64,000 nucleotides of DNA from Pseudomonas sp. UBA5706 (GTDB lineage: Bacteria > Pseudomonadota > Gammaproteobacteria > Pseudomonadales > Pseudomonadaceae), in NCBI RefSeq assembly GCF_002419965.1, contig NZ_DIHC01000043.1, positions 310,001 to 374,000 on the forward strand, written 5' to 3'. The notes below the pieces were generated by a model. It saw only the letters and a program-made list of their open reading frames with translations, was not told where the DNA came from and searched no databases. A program made the translations under genes and the position numbers. Positions 27,227 through 36,396 of the stretch are shown here, one piece after another. Positions within the stretch are counted from its first letter, which is position 1; each line of letters opens with the position of its first letter.

Positions 27227-29191
27227 ATGCACACCTTTGGTAATCGTCGTGATATCGACGGGCTGCGGGCTCTGGCCGTCATTGCGGTGGTGCTTTACCA
27301 CTTCGGGTTCAGCGCTTTCAGCGGCGGTTTCGTGGGCGTGGACGTTTTTTTCGTCATCTCCGGCTTTTTGATCACCTCAATCATATGTCGAGAAATCAAC
27401 GCAGGACGCTTCAGTTTTATTGATTTCTGGGCCCGTCGTGCCCGCCGTATCATCCCCGCCTTGAGCGTGGTGATGTTCGCTGTGTTGCTGGTGGGCTGGT
27501 TGATGATGCCGGCCAACGACTACTCGCAACTGGGGCGCGCGGTGCGTTATCAGGCGACGTTCGTCTCCAACATCCTGTTCATGCGTCAGGACGGCTATTT
27601 CAATCCCGCCTCGGATTTCAAACCGCTGCTGCATACCTGGTCGCTCTCGGTCGAAGAACAGTACTACATCCTTTTTCCGCTGCTGATGGTGCTGCTGACG
27701 CGGTACCTGCGGCATTGGCGCTGGATGTTATTCGGCCTGCTGGCGTTGTCGTTCGTGCTCAATGTGTGGGTGATCAAGCGCAACCCCGATGAGGCGTTTT
27801 TCCTGCTGCCGATGCGAGCGTGGGAGTTGTTGTGCGGAGCAATGCTGGCGGTATTGCCGGCGTCTGATCGCAAGCTGCCTGCTTGGGTTTATCAAGCCGT
27901 CAGCCTGTTAGGGTTACTGGCGGTGCTCTACGCAATTTTCGGTTTCGACAAATACACGCCGTTCCCTGGCTGGGCTGCGCTGCTGCCAGTGCTGGGCGCG
28001 ACGGCGATGATCTGGGCCAACGGTCAAGCACCGACCCTGGTAGGGCGGCTGTTGAGCTTGCGGGCCATGGTCGCGGTCGGCCTGATTTCCTATTCCTGGT
28101 ATTTATGGCACTGGCCCGTTTTCGTCTACGCCAATGCCGTGTCTGTGGACGGCATGCAGGCGTGGGAGGCTGGCGGCTGGGTCGTTCTCACCCTCGCGCT
28201 GGCGTGGTTGAGCTGGCGCCTGGTGGAATTGCCATTTCGCGATAAACGTTTGCTGTCCGGTCGCAAGCCCGTGTTGTTCGCGGGGCTGGCAACGCTGCTG
28301 GTTATAGGTCTGGCCGGCCAGTGGGTGCGATCAAGCGATGGCGTGCCCCATCGGTTATCGGGACAGGCGCTGCAGTATGCGCAGGCTCGCGATTGGAGGC
28401 TTGGGCAGATGGATTGCCTGCTGCAACCGGGCAGTAATGACATGAGCAAAGTCTGTCGCTTCGGTGGCGATGAGCAAATCGCGCCGGTGCAACTGGTATG
28501 GGGCGACAGTCATGCTGCGGCGTTGATGCCCGCTATCGACGCAGACGCCAAGCGGTACGGGACCGCGGTCTGGCTGGCAAGCCTGTCCGGTTGCCTGCCG
28601 ATTACGGGGCACGAACCCCGTCAGCAATGTCAGGACTTCAACCAGGCTACCTTGCAATCCATTCGCGAACACAAGGTGCGCGATGTGGTGCTGGCTGCGC
28701 GCTGGAGCCTGTATCTGTACGGTGAAGAAGACGGTGACATGCAGCATGTGCTGTATAGAGGCGACAGTCGTTCGGTCGCCGAGCAGAAAGTGGCCAGGGA
28801 CCTGACGGCGATGGTGCGCAGTTTGCGTGATGCAGGCGCGCAGGTTTGGATTTTCAAAGAGGTGCCACTGCAACGGCAGGGTACGGTGGCGCGTCTGGCG
28901 AGCCTGGCAATGGTCGGGCGCTCCGCTGAGCGACTAGGCCGGCCACTTGCCGAACACCTGGCGCGCCAGCAGTTTCTGAATTCGCTGTTCACACAGTTGA
29001 GCGAGCAAGACCCTCACGTGCATATCCTCGATCCGACGCCGTTGATGTGCCTTGGGGGCATCTGTCGAGCCGAATTCGACGGCTACTCACAGTACATGGA
29101 TGAAAATCATCTTTCAGATAAAGGCGGGGAGCGCATGAAGTCGCTGCTAACGCCGATTTTCCTCAGCGAAAATGCCGTTCAAAGCCGCTGA
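27227..29191 (+). CDS. OafA/YrhL-type acyltransferase with C-terminal SGNH domain
   Basis: A 654-residue inner-membrane O-acyltransferase that acetylates a cell-surface glycan, as OafA does for O antigen. Residues 1-350 are an acyltransferase-3 domain of about ten hydrophobic segments, with the catalytic pattern RDIDGLRALAVIAVVLYHFG and GFVGVDVFFVISGFLIT. A periplasmic SGNH esterase-like domain follows, with the block I motif WGDSHAAALMP and the C-terminal DENHLSDKGG (Asp-x2-His). SD GAGGAG lies before the ATG. The acceptor glycan is not identifiable here. Confidence 0.93.
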   Translation: MHTFGNRRDIDGLRALAVIAVVLYHFGFSAFSGGFVGVDVFFVISGFLITSIICREINAGRFSFIDFWARRARRIIPALSVVMFAVLLVGWLMMPANDYSQLGRAVRYQATFVSNILFMRQDGYFNPASDFKPLLHTWSLSVEEQYYILFPLLMVLLTRYLRHWRWMLFGLLALSFVLNVWVIKRNPDEAFFLLPMRAWELLCGAMLAVLPASDRKLPAWVYQAVSLLGLLAVLYAIFGFDKYTPFPGWAALLPVLGATAMIWANGQAPTLVGRLLSLRAMVAVGLISYSWYLWHWPVFVYANAVSVDGMQAWEAGGWVVLTLALAWLSWRLVELPFRDKRLLSGRKPVLFAGLATLLVIGLAGQWVRSSDGVPHRLSGQALQYAQARDWRLGQMDCLLQPGSNDMSKVCRFGGDEQIAPVQLVWGDSHAAALMPAIDADAKRYGTAVWLASLSGCLPITGHEPRQQCQDFNQATLQSIREHKVRDVVLAARWSLYLYGEEDGDMQHVLYRGDSRSVAEQKVARDLTAMVRSLRDAGAQVWIFKEVPLQRQGTVARLASLAMVGRSAERLGRPLAEHLARQQFLNSLFTQLSEQDPHVHILDPTPLMCLGGICRAEFDGYSQYMDENHLSDKGGERMKSLLTPIFLSENAVQSR

Positions 29192-29264
29192 TTGCGTGTT
29201 CGACAGCTGCTGTCGGCCGTCATAGCAGGTAGGATGTGCATCTATTTGTTAAGTGGCCGGGTTA

Positions 29265-30731
29265 ATGAAATTCAAGGATCTACGGGATTTCGTGCAGCAG
29301 CTTGAGCAGCGCGGAGAGTTGAAACGCATTCAGGTGCCCATCTCCCCGGTGCTGGAGATGACCGAAGTGTGCGACCGGACCCTGCGCAACAAGGGTCCCG
29401 CCTTGCTGTTCGAAAACCCGACGGGCTTTGATATCCCGGTCTTGGGCAACCTGTTCGGCACGCCGGAACGCGTGGCTATGGGCATGGGCGCCGAGTCAAC
29501 CGAAGAGCTGCGCGAGATTGGCAAGTTGCTGGCCTTTCTCAAAGAGCCCGAGCCACCAAAAGGCCTGAAAGACGCTTGGTCCAAGCTGCCGATCTTCAAG
29601 AAAGTCATCGCCATGGCCCCGAAAGTGGTGAGGGACGCACCGTGCCAGGAAGTTGTAATAGAAGGCGATGACGTCGATCTGGGCATGCTGCCTGTGCAGA
29701 CCTGCTGGCCGGGCGATGTCGGCCCGCTGATCACATGGGGCCTGACCGTCACCAAAGGCCCGAACAAGGAACGCCAGAACCTGGGCATCTATCGCCAACA
29801 GGTCATCGGTCGCAATAAAGTCATCATGCGTTGGCTAAGCCACCGCGGCGGCGCACTGGATTACAAGGAATGGTGCGACAAACATCCTGGCCAGCCATTC
29901 CCGGTTTCCGTGGCGCTGGGTGCTGACCCTGCGACGATTCTTGGCGCGGTCACGCCGGTCCCCGACAGCCTTTCCGAGTACGCCTTCGCTGGTCTGCTGC
30001 GGGGCAACCGCACCGAGCTGATCAAGTGCCGTGGTAACGACCTGCAAGTGCCGTCGAGTGCGGAAATTGTTCTGGAAGGTGTCATTCATCCGGGCGAAAT
30101 GGCCGATGAAGGGCCATATGGCGATCACACCGGCTATTACAACGAAGTCGATAGCTTCCCGGTCTTCACCGTCCAGCGCATTACGCACCGCATCAAGCCG
30201 ATCTATCACAGCACCTATACCGGGCGTCCGCCGGATGAGCCTGCGATCCTGGGCGTGGCGCTGAACGAGGTGTTTGTACCCATCCTGCAGAAGCAGTTTC
30301 CGGAGATCACCGACTTCTACCTGCCGCCGGAGGGCTGCTCGTACCGCATGGCGGTGGTGACCATGAAGAAGCAGTACCCGGGCCACGCGAAGCGCGTGAT
30401 GCTGGGTGTCTGGTCGTTCTTGCGACAATTCATGTACACCAAGTTCGTTATCGTCACCGACGACGACATCAATGCCCGGGACTGGAACGACGTCATCTGG
30501 GCGATCACCACGCGCATGGACCCCAAGCGCGATACGGTAATGATCGACAATACGCCAATCGATTACCTCGACTTCGCCTCGCCGGTCTCAGGGCTGGGCT
30601 CGAAGATGGGGCTTGATGCCACACATAAATGGCCGGGCGAGACCACCCGTGAATGGGGTCGCGCCATCGTCAAGGACGAAGCCGTCACTCGCCGGATCGA
30701 CGATATCTGGCATCAGTTGGGAATAGATTGA
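29265..30731 (+). CDS. ubiD: 3-octaprenyl-4-hydroxybenzoate carboxy-lyase UbiD
   Basis: This prenyl-FMN-dependent decarboxylase acts in ubiquinone synthesis. The 488-residue protein starts MKFKDLRDFVQQLEQRGELK and has the UbiD segments NPTGFDIPVLGNLFGTPER, YRQQVIGRNKVIMRWLSHRG, and the GEMADEGPYGDHTGYYN catalytic loop containing the R-E-D/E network region. The ATG at 29265 is chosen by family start over an upstream GTG. It overlaps the next gene by one base (TGATG). Confidence 0.97.
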   Translation: MKFKDLRDFVQQLEQRGELKRIQVPISPVLEMTEVCDRTLRNKGPALLFENPTGFDIPVLGNLFGTPERVAMGMGAESTEELREIGKLLAFLKEPEPPKGLKDAWSKLPIFKKVIAMAPKVVRDAPCQEVVIEGDDVDLGMLPVQTCWPGDVGPLITWGLTVTKGPNKERQNLGIYRQQVIGRNKVIMRWLSHRGGALDYKEWCDKHPGQPFPVSVALGADPATILGAVTPVPDSLSEYAFAGLLRGNRTELIKCRGNDLQVPSSAEIVLEGVIHPGEMADEGPYGDHTGYYNEVDSFPVFTVQRITHRIKPIYHSTYTGRPPDEPAILGVALNEVFVPILQKQFPEITDFYLPPEGCSYRMAVVTMKKQYPGHAKRVMLGVWSFLRQFMYTKFVIVTDDDINARDWNDVIWAITTRMDPKRDTVMIDNTPIDYLDFASPVSGLGSKMGLDATHKWPGETTREWGRAIVKDEAVTRRIDDIWHQLGID

Positions 30732-31699
30732 TGCGCGTAACCTTGCAGCCATCAGGCGCAGTACTTCAAACCTTGCCAGGCGAGCGGATTCTCGATGCCG
30801 CCCAGCGCCTGGGCTACGAATGCCCGCAAAGCTGTCGCAACGGCAATTGCCATATCTGCTCAGCGCTGCTGGTTGAAGGCAGTGTCGAGCAGGCGGGCGA
30901 GGTCAAGGGCCATGGGGAAATCTACACCTGCCTGGCCGTGCCGCAGGAGGACTGCGTGGTGCTGTGGGACAGCGTCTTGCCTCTGGGAGATCTGCCGGTG
31001 CGCACGTTCGCTTGTCAGGTTCTCGAGTGTGCCGAAGTCGGCGGCGACGTCTGGCGCGTGACATTGCGTGCCCCGGCCGGCAAGCCGCCGCGCTACCACG
31101 CCGGTCAGTACCTGATGATCAATCGCGATGACGGCGAGAAATCCGCCTTCTCGATGGCCTCCGCCCCGGAAAGCGGCCGCGATCTGGAATTCCACGTGCT
31201 GGCCCGCGAAGCCAGTGCGCAAAACCTGATCAAACAGCTGCAGCGCGAGGGCATGGCACGTGTCGAATTGCCGTTTGGCGACACGCACCTGGGTGAGCTG
31301 CCTGACGGTCCGCTGGTATTGATCGCGGCGGGCACTGGCATGGGCCAGATGCACAGCCTGATCGAGCATTGCCGCTCCAAAGGCTTCCCGTACCCGGTGC
31401 ACGTGTACTGGGGCGTTCGCCGCCCCGAGGATTTCTACGAACTCAAGCACTGGGACGAGTGGAAGACCCTGCCCAACCTGTACCTGCACAAAATCGTCAG
31501 CGATCTGTGCGGCTGGGAAGGTCGCTGCGGAATGTTGCATGAAGCGGTGTGTGAAGACTTTGCGGATCTGAAATCGATTCATGTTTACGCCAGCGGATCC
31601 CCCGCGATGGTCTATTCCACATTGGACGCCTTGGTCGTCGCTGGTATGGATGCCCACCAGATGCGCGCCGACGTTTTCGCCTACGCACCGCGTGGCTGA
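30731..31699 (+). CDS. Ferredoxin-fused NAD(P)H-flavin reductase (CDP-6-deoxy-delta-3,4-glucoseen reductase-like)
   Basis: A 322-residue electron-transfer protein. Residues 1-90 are a plant-type [2Fe-2S] ferredoxin domain with Cys-x4-Cys-x2-Cys (SCRNGNCHIC) and the fourth Cys in IYTCLAVP. An FAD domain follows (RYHAGQYLMINRDDGEKSAFSMAS), then an NAD(P)H domain (LIAAGTGMGQMHSL, YWGVRRPEDFYEL, VYASGSPAMV). It starts within the ubiD stop. In E. coli the flavin reductase gene fre follows ubiD, so this may be the functional counterpart; the automatic CDP-sugar name is probably misleading. Confidence 0.9.
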   Translation: MRVTLQPSGAVLQTLPGERILDAAQRLGYECPQSCRNGNCHICSALLVEGSVEQAGEVKGHGEIYTCLAVPQEDCVVLWDSVLPLGDLPVRTFACQVLECAEVGGDVWRVTLRAPAGKPPRYHAGQYLMINRDDGEKSAFSMASAPESGRDLEFHVLAREASAQNLIKQLQREGMARVELPFGDTHLGELPDGPLVLIAAGTGMGQMHSLIEHCRSKGFPYPVHVYWGVRRPEDFYELKHWDEWKTLPNLYLHKIVSDLCGWEGRCGMLHEAVCEDFADLKSIHVYASGSPAMVYSTLDALVVAGMDAHQMRADVFAYAPRG

Positions 31700-31884
31700 C
31701 CGTTCGCCCGATGACGAGAGTGGTGGAGAGCTAATTGCATCAGAATACGTGCAGGGTCTGTTTTAAGGCGCTTCGATCCGCACGTTGCTCGTATTGGTGA
31801 CAAAGTGTTGATCCACTGTTGCCCGAGCCGCTTTGAAAGTATTCAGCACTGCGCTGGCATCCTATCTGCCAGTGAGGGAGCCAG

Positions 31885-32559
31885 ATGGAGAGTCAAATCA
31901 ATAGCTTGGTGGAAGCCGTACACGACGGTCTAGGCCTGTCTTACCCACCCGTTATCGACCTTGGGCCGAAGCTGACCCGTGAACAACTCCTCGCTTCGAT
32001 GCACGCCACCATGAGCCGGCACAATGGCGGCCCTGTCTGGCTGTTCGCCTATGGTTCGCTTATATGGCGCCCCGAATGCTCCGCCGTAGAGCGTCAGCGC
32101 GGTCGAGTGCACGGCTATCACAGGGGCCTTTATCTGTGGTCCCACGAACACCGCGGCACGCCCGAGCAGCCAGGCTTGGTCTTTGGCCTGGATCGCGGCG
32201 GCTCCTGCAGCGGTTTCGCCTATCGTCTTCCAGAAGAAAACATCCAAGCGTCCTTGCTGGCGTTGTGGGAACGAGAAATGCCGTTCCCTTCCTATCGCCC
32301 ACACTGGCTCAGCTGCCGACTCGAAGATGGCAGCAAAGTCCAGGCCTTAGGCTTCGTGCTAGAGCGGCACCTACCCAGCTACGCCGGAAATCTGCCTGAC
32401 AGTGTCCTGACCCAAGTGCTGGCCAGTGCCAGCGGTCGCTACGGCACCACTCGCGAATACGTCGAACAGACAATTCATGCACTGCGTAACCATGCAATGC
32501 CGGATGTAAGTCTGGAGGAGCGGTTCAAGCGCTGTAAGCCAATCTTATTGGCGGTTTGA
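31885..32559 (+). CDS. ChaC family gamma-glutamylcyclotransferase
   Basis: A 224-residue cytosolic enzyme expected to cleave glutathione to 5-oxoproline and Cys-Gly. The diagnostic substrate loop VWLFAYGSLIWRPE lies near residues 51-64, followed by RVHGYHRGLYLWSHEHRGTP, and the likely catalytic Glu is in ALWEREM. An SD-like GAGGGAG precedes the ATG. It stands alone between the ubiD pair and glpT. Confidence 0.9.
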   Translation: MESQINSLVEAVHDGLGLSYPPVIDLGPKLTREQLLASMHATMSRHNGGPVWLFAYGSLIWRPECSAVERQRGRVHGYHRGLYLWSHEHRGTPEQPGLVFGLDRGGSCSGFAYRLPEENIQASLLALWEREMPFPSYRPHWLSCRLEDGSKVQALGFVLERHLPSYAGNLPDSVLTQVLASASGRYGTTREYVEQTIHALRNHAMPDVSLEERFKRCKPILLAV

Positions 32560-32619
32560 CGCCACCATGAGACCGTAGCACCGGAGAGTGTCGATCACAG
32601 GTTTTGATGACGAGACTCT

Positions 32620-32735
32620 TGTAGAAGACGCCGGAGGTTACGGCGGCAGCGAAAGCGGTGGGTCAAGCGCACTGATTCACCTGAATCACCGTTTCGCCAA
32701 TAAGTCGGCCCCTACAGACATCGGAGTCTAGTCCT
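32620..32735. repeat. Dispersed intergenic repeat (family 2)
   Basis: This contains GGAGGTTACGGCGGCAGCGA, GTGGGTCAAGCG, an ATTCACCTGAAT inverted repeat, and CGCCAATAAGTCGGCCCCTA. Related elements lie at 6.25 and 16.2 kb. Confidence 0.55.
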
Positions 32736-32773
32736 GCAGGAGCCGGCATGTTGCGCTCGCGCGCTGCTAGGTG

Positions 32774-34111
32774 CTACCGAGACTGACTCGCCACGCGCGT
32801 ATGCCGCAGCGTCGGCGCCAGGAACACGATCGACAGCACGCACGCTGCGACCAGAATCACAAAGCCGCCATCCCAGCCGAAATGATCGACGGTGTAGCCC
32901 ATCAGCGCGCTCGCTGCGACCGAGCCACCCAGATAGCCGAACAGCCCCGTGAAACCCGCAGCCGTACCCGCTGCCTTCTTGGGCGCCAGCTCAAGCGCTT
33001 GCAAACCGACCAGCATCACCGGGCCATAAATCAGGAAGCCAATTGAGATCAGCGCGATCATGTCGATCGTCGGGTTACCCGGTGGATTGAGCCAGTACAC
33101 CAGCGTCGCCACGGTCACCAGCAGCATGAACACAATGCCGGTCAGACCACGGTTGCCGCGGAAAATCTTGTCCGACATCCAGCCGCACAGCAACGTGCCT
33201 GGAATGCCTGCCCACTCATAGAAGAAATAGGCCCACGACGTGGTATCAACATTGAAGTGCTTGGCTTCCTTCAAATAGGTCGGTGCCCAATCCAGCACGC
33301 CATAACGCAGCAGGTAAACGAAGACGTTCGCCAGCGCGATGTACCAGAGCATCTTGTTGCGCAGCACATATTTGACGAAGATTTCCTTAGCGCTGAATTC
33401 TTCTTCATGGCTCGCATCGTAGCCTTCCGGATAATCGTTCTTGTACTCCTCCACCGGCGGCAGCCCCACCGATTGCGGGGTATCGCGCATGGTGATGAAC
33501 GCAAACAGGGCGACGAACAGCGCGACCGCCGCAGGCACGTAAAACGCGGCGTGCCAGTCGTTGGTCCAGCCCAGGCCCAACAGGAACAGCGGGCCTATCA
33601 GGCCACCGCCGACGTTATGCGCCACGTTCCACACCGACACCACGCCGCCACGCTCCTTCTGCGACCACCAATGCACCATCGTCCGCCCGCTCGGCGGCCA
33701 ACCCATGCCCTGAGCCCAGCCGTTGATGAACAGCAGGATAAACATGATGGTCACGCTCGACGTCGCCCAAGGCGCGAAACCGAACACGAACATCGTCGCG
33801 GCCGAGACCAACAGACCGAACGGTAGGAAATAACGTGGATTGGAGCGATCCGACACCAGCCCCATCAGAAATTTCGAGAGACCGTACGCAATGGCAATCG
33901 CCGAAATCGCCACGCCCAACTCACCCCGTGTATAGCCCTGATCAATCAGGTACGGCATGGCCAGCGAGAAGTTCTTGCGCAGCAGGTAGTAGCCGGCATA
34001 ACCGAAGAAAATACCGGCGAAAATCTGCCAGCGCAGGCGGCGGTAAGTGCTATCGACACGCTCGGCAGGCAACGGTGCCTGATGCGCGGCAGGTTTGAAA
34101 AAGGCAAACAT
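32774..34111 (-). CDS. glpT: Glycerol-3-phosphate transporter
   Basis: An inner-membrane antiporter of the organophosphate:phosphate family, exchanging glycerol-3-phosphate for phosphate. The 445-residue protein has twelve hydrophobic segments and close GlpT similarity: YRRLRWQIFAGIFFGYAGYY, LRKNFSLAMPYLIDQGYTRG, GWAQGMGWPPSGRTMVHWWS and GFVILVAACVLSI. SD GGAG precedes the ATG. Such transporters are also the entry route of fosfomycin. Confidence 0.95.
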   Translation of the reverse strand: MFAFFKPAAHQAPLPAERVDSTYRRLRWQIFAGIFFGYAGYYLLRKNFSLAMPYLIDQGYTRGELGVAISAIAIAYGLSKFLMGLVSDRSNPRYFLPFGLLVSAATMFVFGFAPWATSSVTIMFILLFINGWAQGMGWPPSGRTMVHWWSQKERGGVVSVWNVAHNVGGGLIGPLFLLGLGWTNDWHAAFYVPAAVALFVALFAFITMRDTPQSVGLPPVEEYKNDYPEGYDASHEEEFSAKEIFVKYVLRNKMLWYIALANVFVYLLRYGVLDWAPTYLKEAKHFNVDTTSWAYFFYEWAGIPGTLLCGWMSDKIFRGNRGLTGIVFMLLVTVATLVYWLNPPGNPTIDMIALISIGFLIYGPVMLVGLQALELAPKKAAGTAAGFTGLFGYLGGSVAASALMGYTVDHFGWDGGFVILVAACVLSIVFLAPTLRHTRVASQSR

Positions 34112-34157
34112 CGAGACACTCCAGATTTTTATATTGTTATGCGAATCCGAATATTAC

Positions 34158-34175
34158 ATTTTCGTTACAGAAAAT
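34158..34175. promoter_or_regulatory. Candidate operator (GlpR-like) upstream of glpT
   Basis: ATTTTC-N6-GAAAAT is a perfect 18-base inverted repeat 47 bases upstream of the glpT ATG, in an AT-rich stretch with a TATAAA element between. Its TTCG...GAA core resembles GlpR operators, which control glpT in other bacteria. No glpR gene is in the window. Confidence 0.4.
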
Positions 34176-34371
34176 AGGAAGGGTTCTCGTCGCTCAAAAT
34201 GCCAGATTCAGGCGATTTTGCGTGTTGGATTACGAACATGGCGTGAATGTGTATTTGCTAGTTGCTCGATTCAGAAGCGTCCTATATGAGAGTAAGAATT
34301 GATCACGTTACCGCTGCGTGATCCAGGCCATACCATCGCCGCCATCGATACGTCGGCTTAGGGGGTTCAGG

Positions 34372-34866
34372 TTGGAAATCTTCGCGTTCATCTGGTCGCT
34401 GCTTTTTCCTTCCCAAATGCAGCCTGAAGGTTGGCCGGTGCCTGTCACTTCGCCTGCTCCTGCTTACCCCGGACACCTACTGCGTGCTGAGTACCCGGGC
34501 AAGGTGCGCGTTTACCTTACAGTTGACAGCTACGGCGCCATTCTCGGCATCCGGCCTGTGGAACGCTCTCATCCCGACCTTGCGCGGTCTGTCAGGCAGG
34601 TCAATGAGCGATGGCGATTCAAGCCTTGGGAGCCCTCCGAGACGCAGCCCCCGAAAACCGAAGTGATGCTGCTTGTGCGGTTTGGCAGCCAGGGCCGCGA
34701 GGCGTTTTCCCCTGACATCGCCGTGGGGCTGGAGAACGCCCCCTGTGCCTATCTCAATCAGGAAGTGGCCTTCAGTCGGCAGGATTATCCGAAAGCGCCC
34801 CTCAGGGACGTCGATCTGTTCGCTTACACCTTCGAATCTCTGAACAGCCATTTTGTGAGGGTTTAG
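34372..34866 (+). pseudogene. TonB C-terminal-like secreted protein, C-terminus cut by an amber codon
   Basis: A 164-residue product is read from the TTG at 34372, which follows GGGGG; an upstream GTG (34318) is possible. The N-terminus is hydrophobic (IFAFIWSLLFPS). The body has a TonB-C pattern: YPGHLLRAEYPGKVRVYLTV, SHPDLARSVRQVNERWRFKP. It resembles the next gene over its whole length, including the DVDLFAYTF/DMHYFAYTF match. At TAG 34864 the frame closes, but the following 31 codons still resemble the neighbour's C-terminus (AIPAVVAQC against AVPEIVAAC), so the stop looks like a recent nonsense mutation. It lacks the proline-rich and membrane parts of real TonB. Confidence 0.65.
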
Positions 34867-35060
34867 GTACCGACTCCTGCCACTCGCAAAGACTTGTTTC
34901 GGCAAATGAATGACGCGATCCCAGCAGTTGTTGCGCAATGCCAGATTTATCCACAGCAGTGATTTGCCGAGTTTCTGCCCAGGGATGTTCGAAGCGCGCT
35001 GAGCTGGACCCAAGTCAGCCCGCCTTAAAGGACTGCTCAAGAAATGAACGGAGTGATTTG

Positions 35061-35696
35061 GTGAAGACGTTTTTATTAAGCCTTCTATTGCTGTTGATAG
35101 GCCCTTCAGAGGCTGTATCGAACGAACTGGACTACGAGCTGCAATCAGCCCCTCGCTATCCGCGCTCGCTGTATGAAAACGGGGTCTCGGGCGTGGCAAT
35201 CATTGAGTTCAGTGCCCACAGCGATGGCCCAATCACTAACGTCAAAGTCGTCGACAGCTCGCACCTTAAATTCGCCCAGTCAGCCGTGCGAGCGGTTACG
35301 CACTGGCGTGTGAAACCCTGGCAGCTGGCGCCGGGCATGCCTGATGTCGGGGGAGTTAGGCAAGAACTCTATTTCACTCACACCGAAGAAGGAAATGAAC
35401 CCCATCGCTGGATTCGCCAGCGGGTGCGATGGGTTTCCTGTTCAATGTTCAACAACGCGCTGGCCGACTTCCAGGCTCATTCACCTGATCGGGTGTGGGT
35501 CGACATGCATTACTTCGCCTACACCTTCAAGGTGCTGGCGAGATCGGCGACCCGGCTGAAGATGACTGACGAGCAAAGAGAGGAGACGGGGCATGCGTTG
35601 GTCGCCGCTGTCCCGGAGATTGTCGCGGCGTGCAGGGCGCAGCCGGATAGGCGTTATCGGGATGTGCTGTCGGAAAGGCTTCGAGGGATGCTCTGA
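35061..35696 (+). CDS. Small secreted TonB C-terminal domain protein
   Basis: This 211-residue protein has a signal peptide (VKTFLLSLLLLLIGPSEAVS). A TonB-C-like domain follows: YPRSLYENGVSGVAIIEFSA, VVDSSHLKFAQSAVRAVTHW and RVKPWQ. An extra C-terminal domain of about 100 residues contains VSCSMFNNAL and AVPEIVAACRAQ, whose two Cys may form a disulfide. The GTG at 35061 is chosen for its SD (GGAG) and signal peptide. Without an ExbB/D-contacting membrane segment it is unlikely to energise transport; function is unknown. It is a tandem paralogue of the preceding gene. Confidence 0.75.
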   Translation: MKTFLLSLLLLLIGPSEAVSNELDYELQSAPRYPRSLYENGVSGVAIIEFSAHSDGPITNVKVVDSSHLKFAQSAVRAVTHWRVKPWQLAPGMPDVGGVRQELYFTHTEEGNEPHRWIRQRVRWVSCSMFNNALADFQAHSPDRVWVDMHYFAYTFKVLARSATRLKMTDEQREETGHALVAAVPEIVAACRAQPDRRYRDVLSERLRGML

Positions 35697-35763
35697 TCTG
35701 GCGATCAGGGGGTTGAAGTACTGAGATTTGCGAACGTATTTATTGAGATGGGTGAAGAAGTTC

Positions 35764-36300
35764 ATGCAAGACAGTTTTCCGATATTCCGCTATCACCGTG
35801 ATCCAATTTTAACAGGCGCCATTCAGGCAAGTGACGAGGTCTGCGACTGCTGTAAGCGCGCCAGGGGATACGTTTATCGAGGTGGTGTTTATGCTGAACA
35901 TGACGACGAGATTCTTCTATGTCCATGGTGCATCGCAGATGGTAATGCCGCCGCAAAATTTCATGGTTCGTTTAATCAGGTGGATTCATTGATCGAACAT
36001 GGCGTGCCTGCGTCAGTGGTGAGGGAGTTGAGTGAGCGAACGCCAGGTTACAGCTCTTGGCAAGAAGTGGTATGGCTGCATCACTGCTCCGACGCATGCG
36101 AGTTTCATGGCGATGCGACTGCTGAGGACGTTCGGAATGCGAGTGCTGATACGTTCGAAGCATTTATGAAGGGCCAGGAAGAATACCGAGCGCATTGGAT
36201 TTCGGTATTTCGTGACTATGAGCCGAATGAGGATCTTGTCTTCTACCGCTATGTCTGCAGGCATTGCCAAGCGGTCCGACTAATGTACGAGTACAGCTGA
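35764..36300 (+). CDS. CbrC family protein (UPF0167, colicin E2 tolerance family)
   Basis: This 178-residue protein has three Cys-x2-Cys pairs: CDCC near residue 26, CPWC near 60 and CRHC near 168, which would bind zinc. It matches the CbrC family from FPIFRYHRDPILTGAI through WQEVVWLHHCSDACEFHGDA. E. coli CbrC is linked to colicin E2 tolerance when the CreBC system is active. The ATG at 35764 follows GAAG. It lies next to a colicin-E9-like DNase/immunity module, on the opposite strand. Confidence 0.85.
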   Translation: MQDSFPIFRYHRDPILTGAIQASDEVCDCCKRARGYVYRGGVYAEHDDEILLCPWCIADGNAAAKFHGSFNQVDSLIEHGVPASVVRELSERTPGYSSWQEVVWLHHCSDACEFHGDATAEDVRNASADTFEAFMKGQEEYRAHWISVFRDYEPNEDLVFYRYVCRHCQAVRLMYEYS

Positions 36301-36344
36301 CGCTTTGCCTGGAACCGCCAACAGCAATAACCGATTACGTATGG

Positions 36345-36370
36345 AAGGCAGATCGTTGATCTGCCTTTTT
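36345..36370 (+). terminator. Intrinsic terminator after cbrC-like gene
   Basis: A perfect ten-pair stem AAGGCAGATC/GATCTGCCTT with a GTT loop is followed by T residues. There is no T tract on the minus strand, so it serves the plus-strand gene only. Confidence 0.9.
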
Positions 36371-36396
36371 GGAATGGATTTCCTGCCAGCGTAGCG

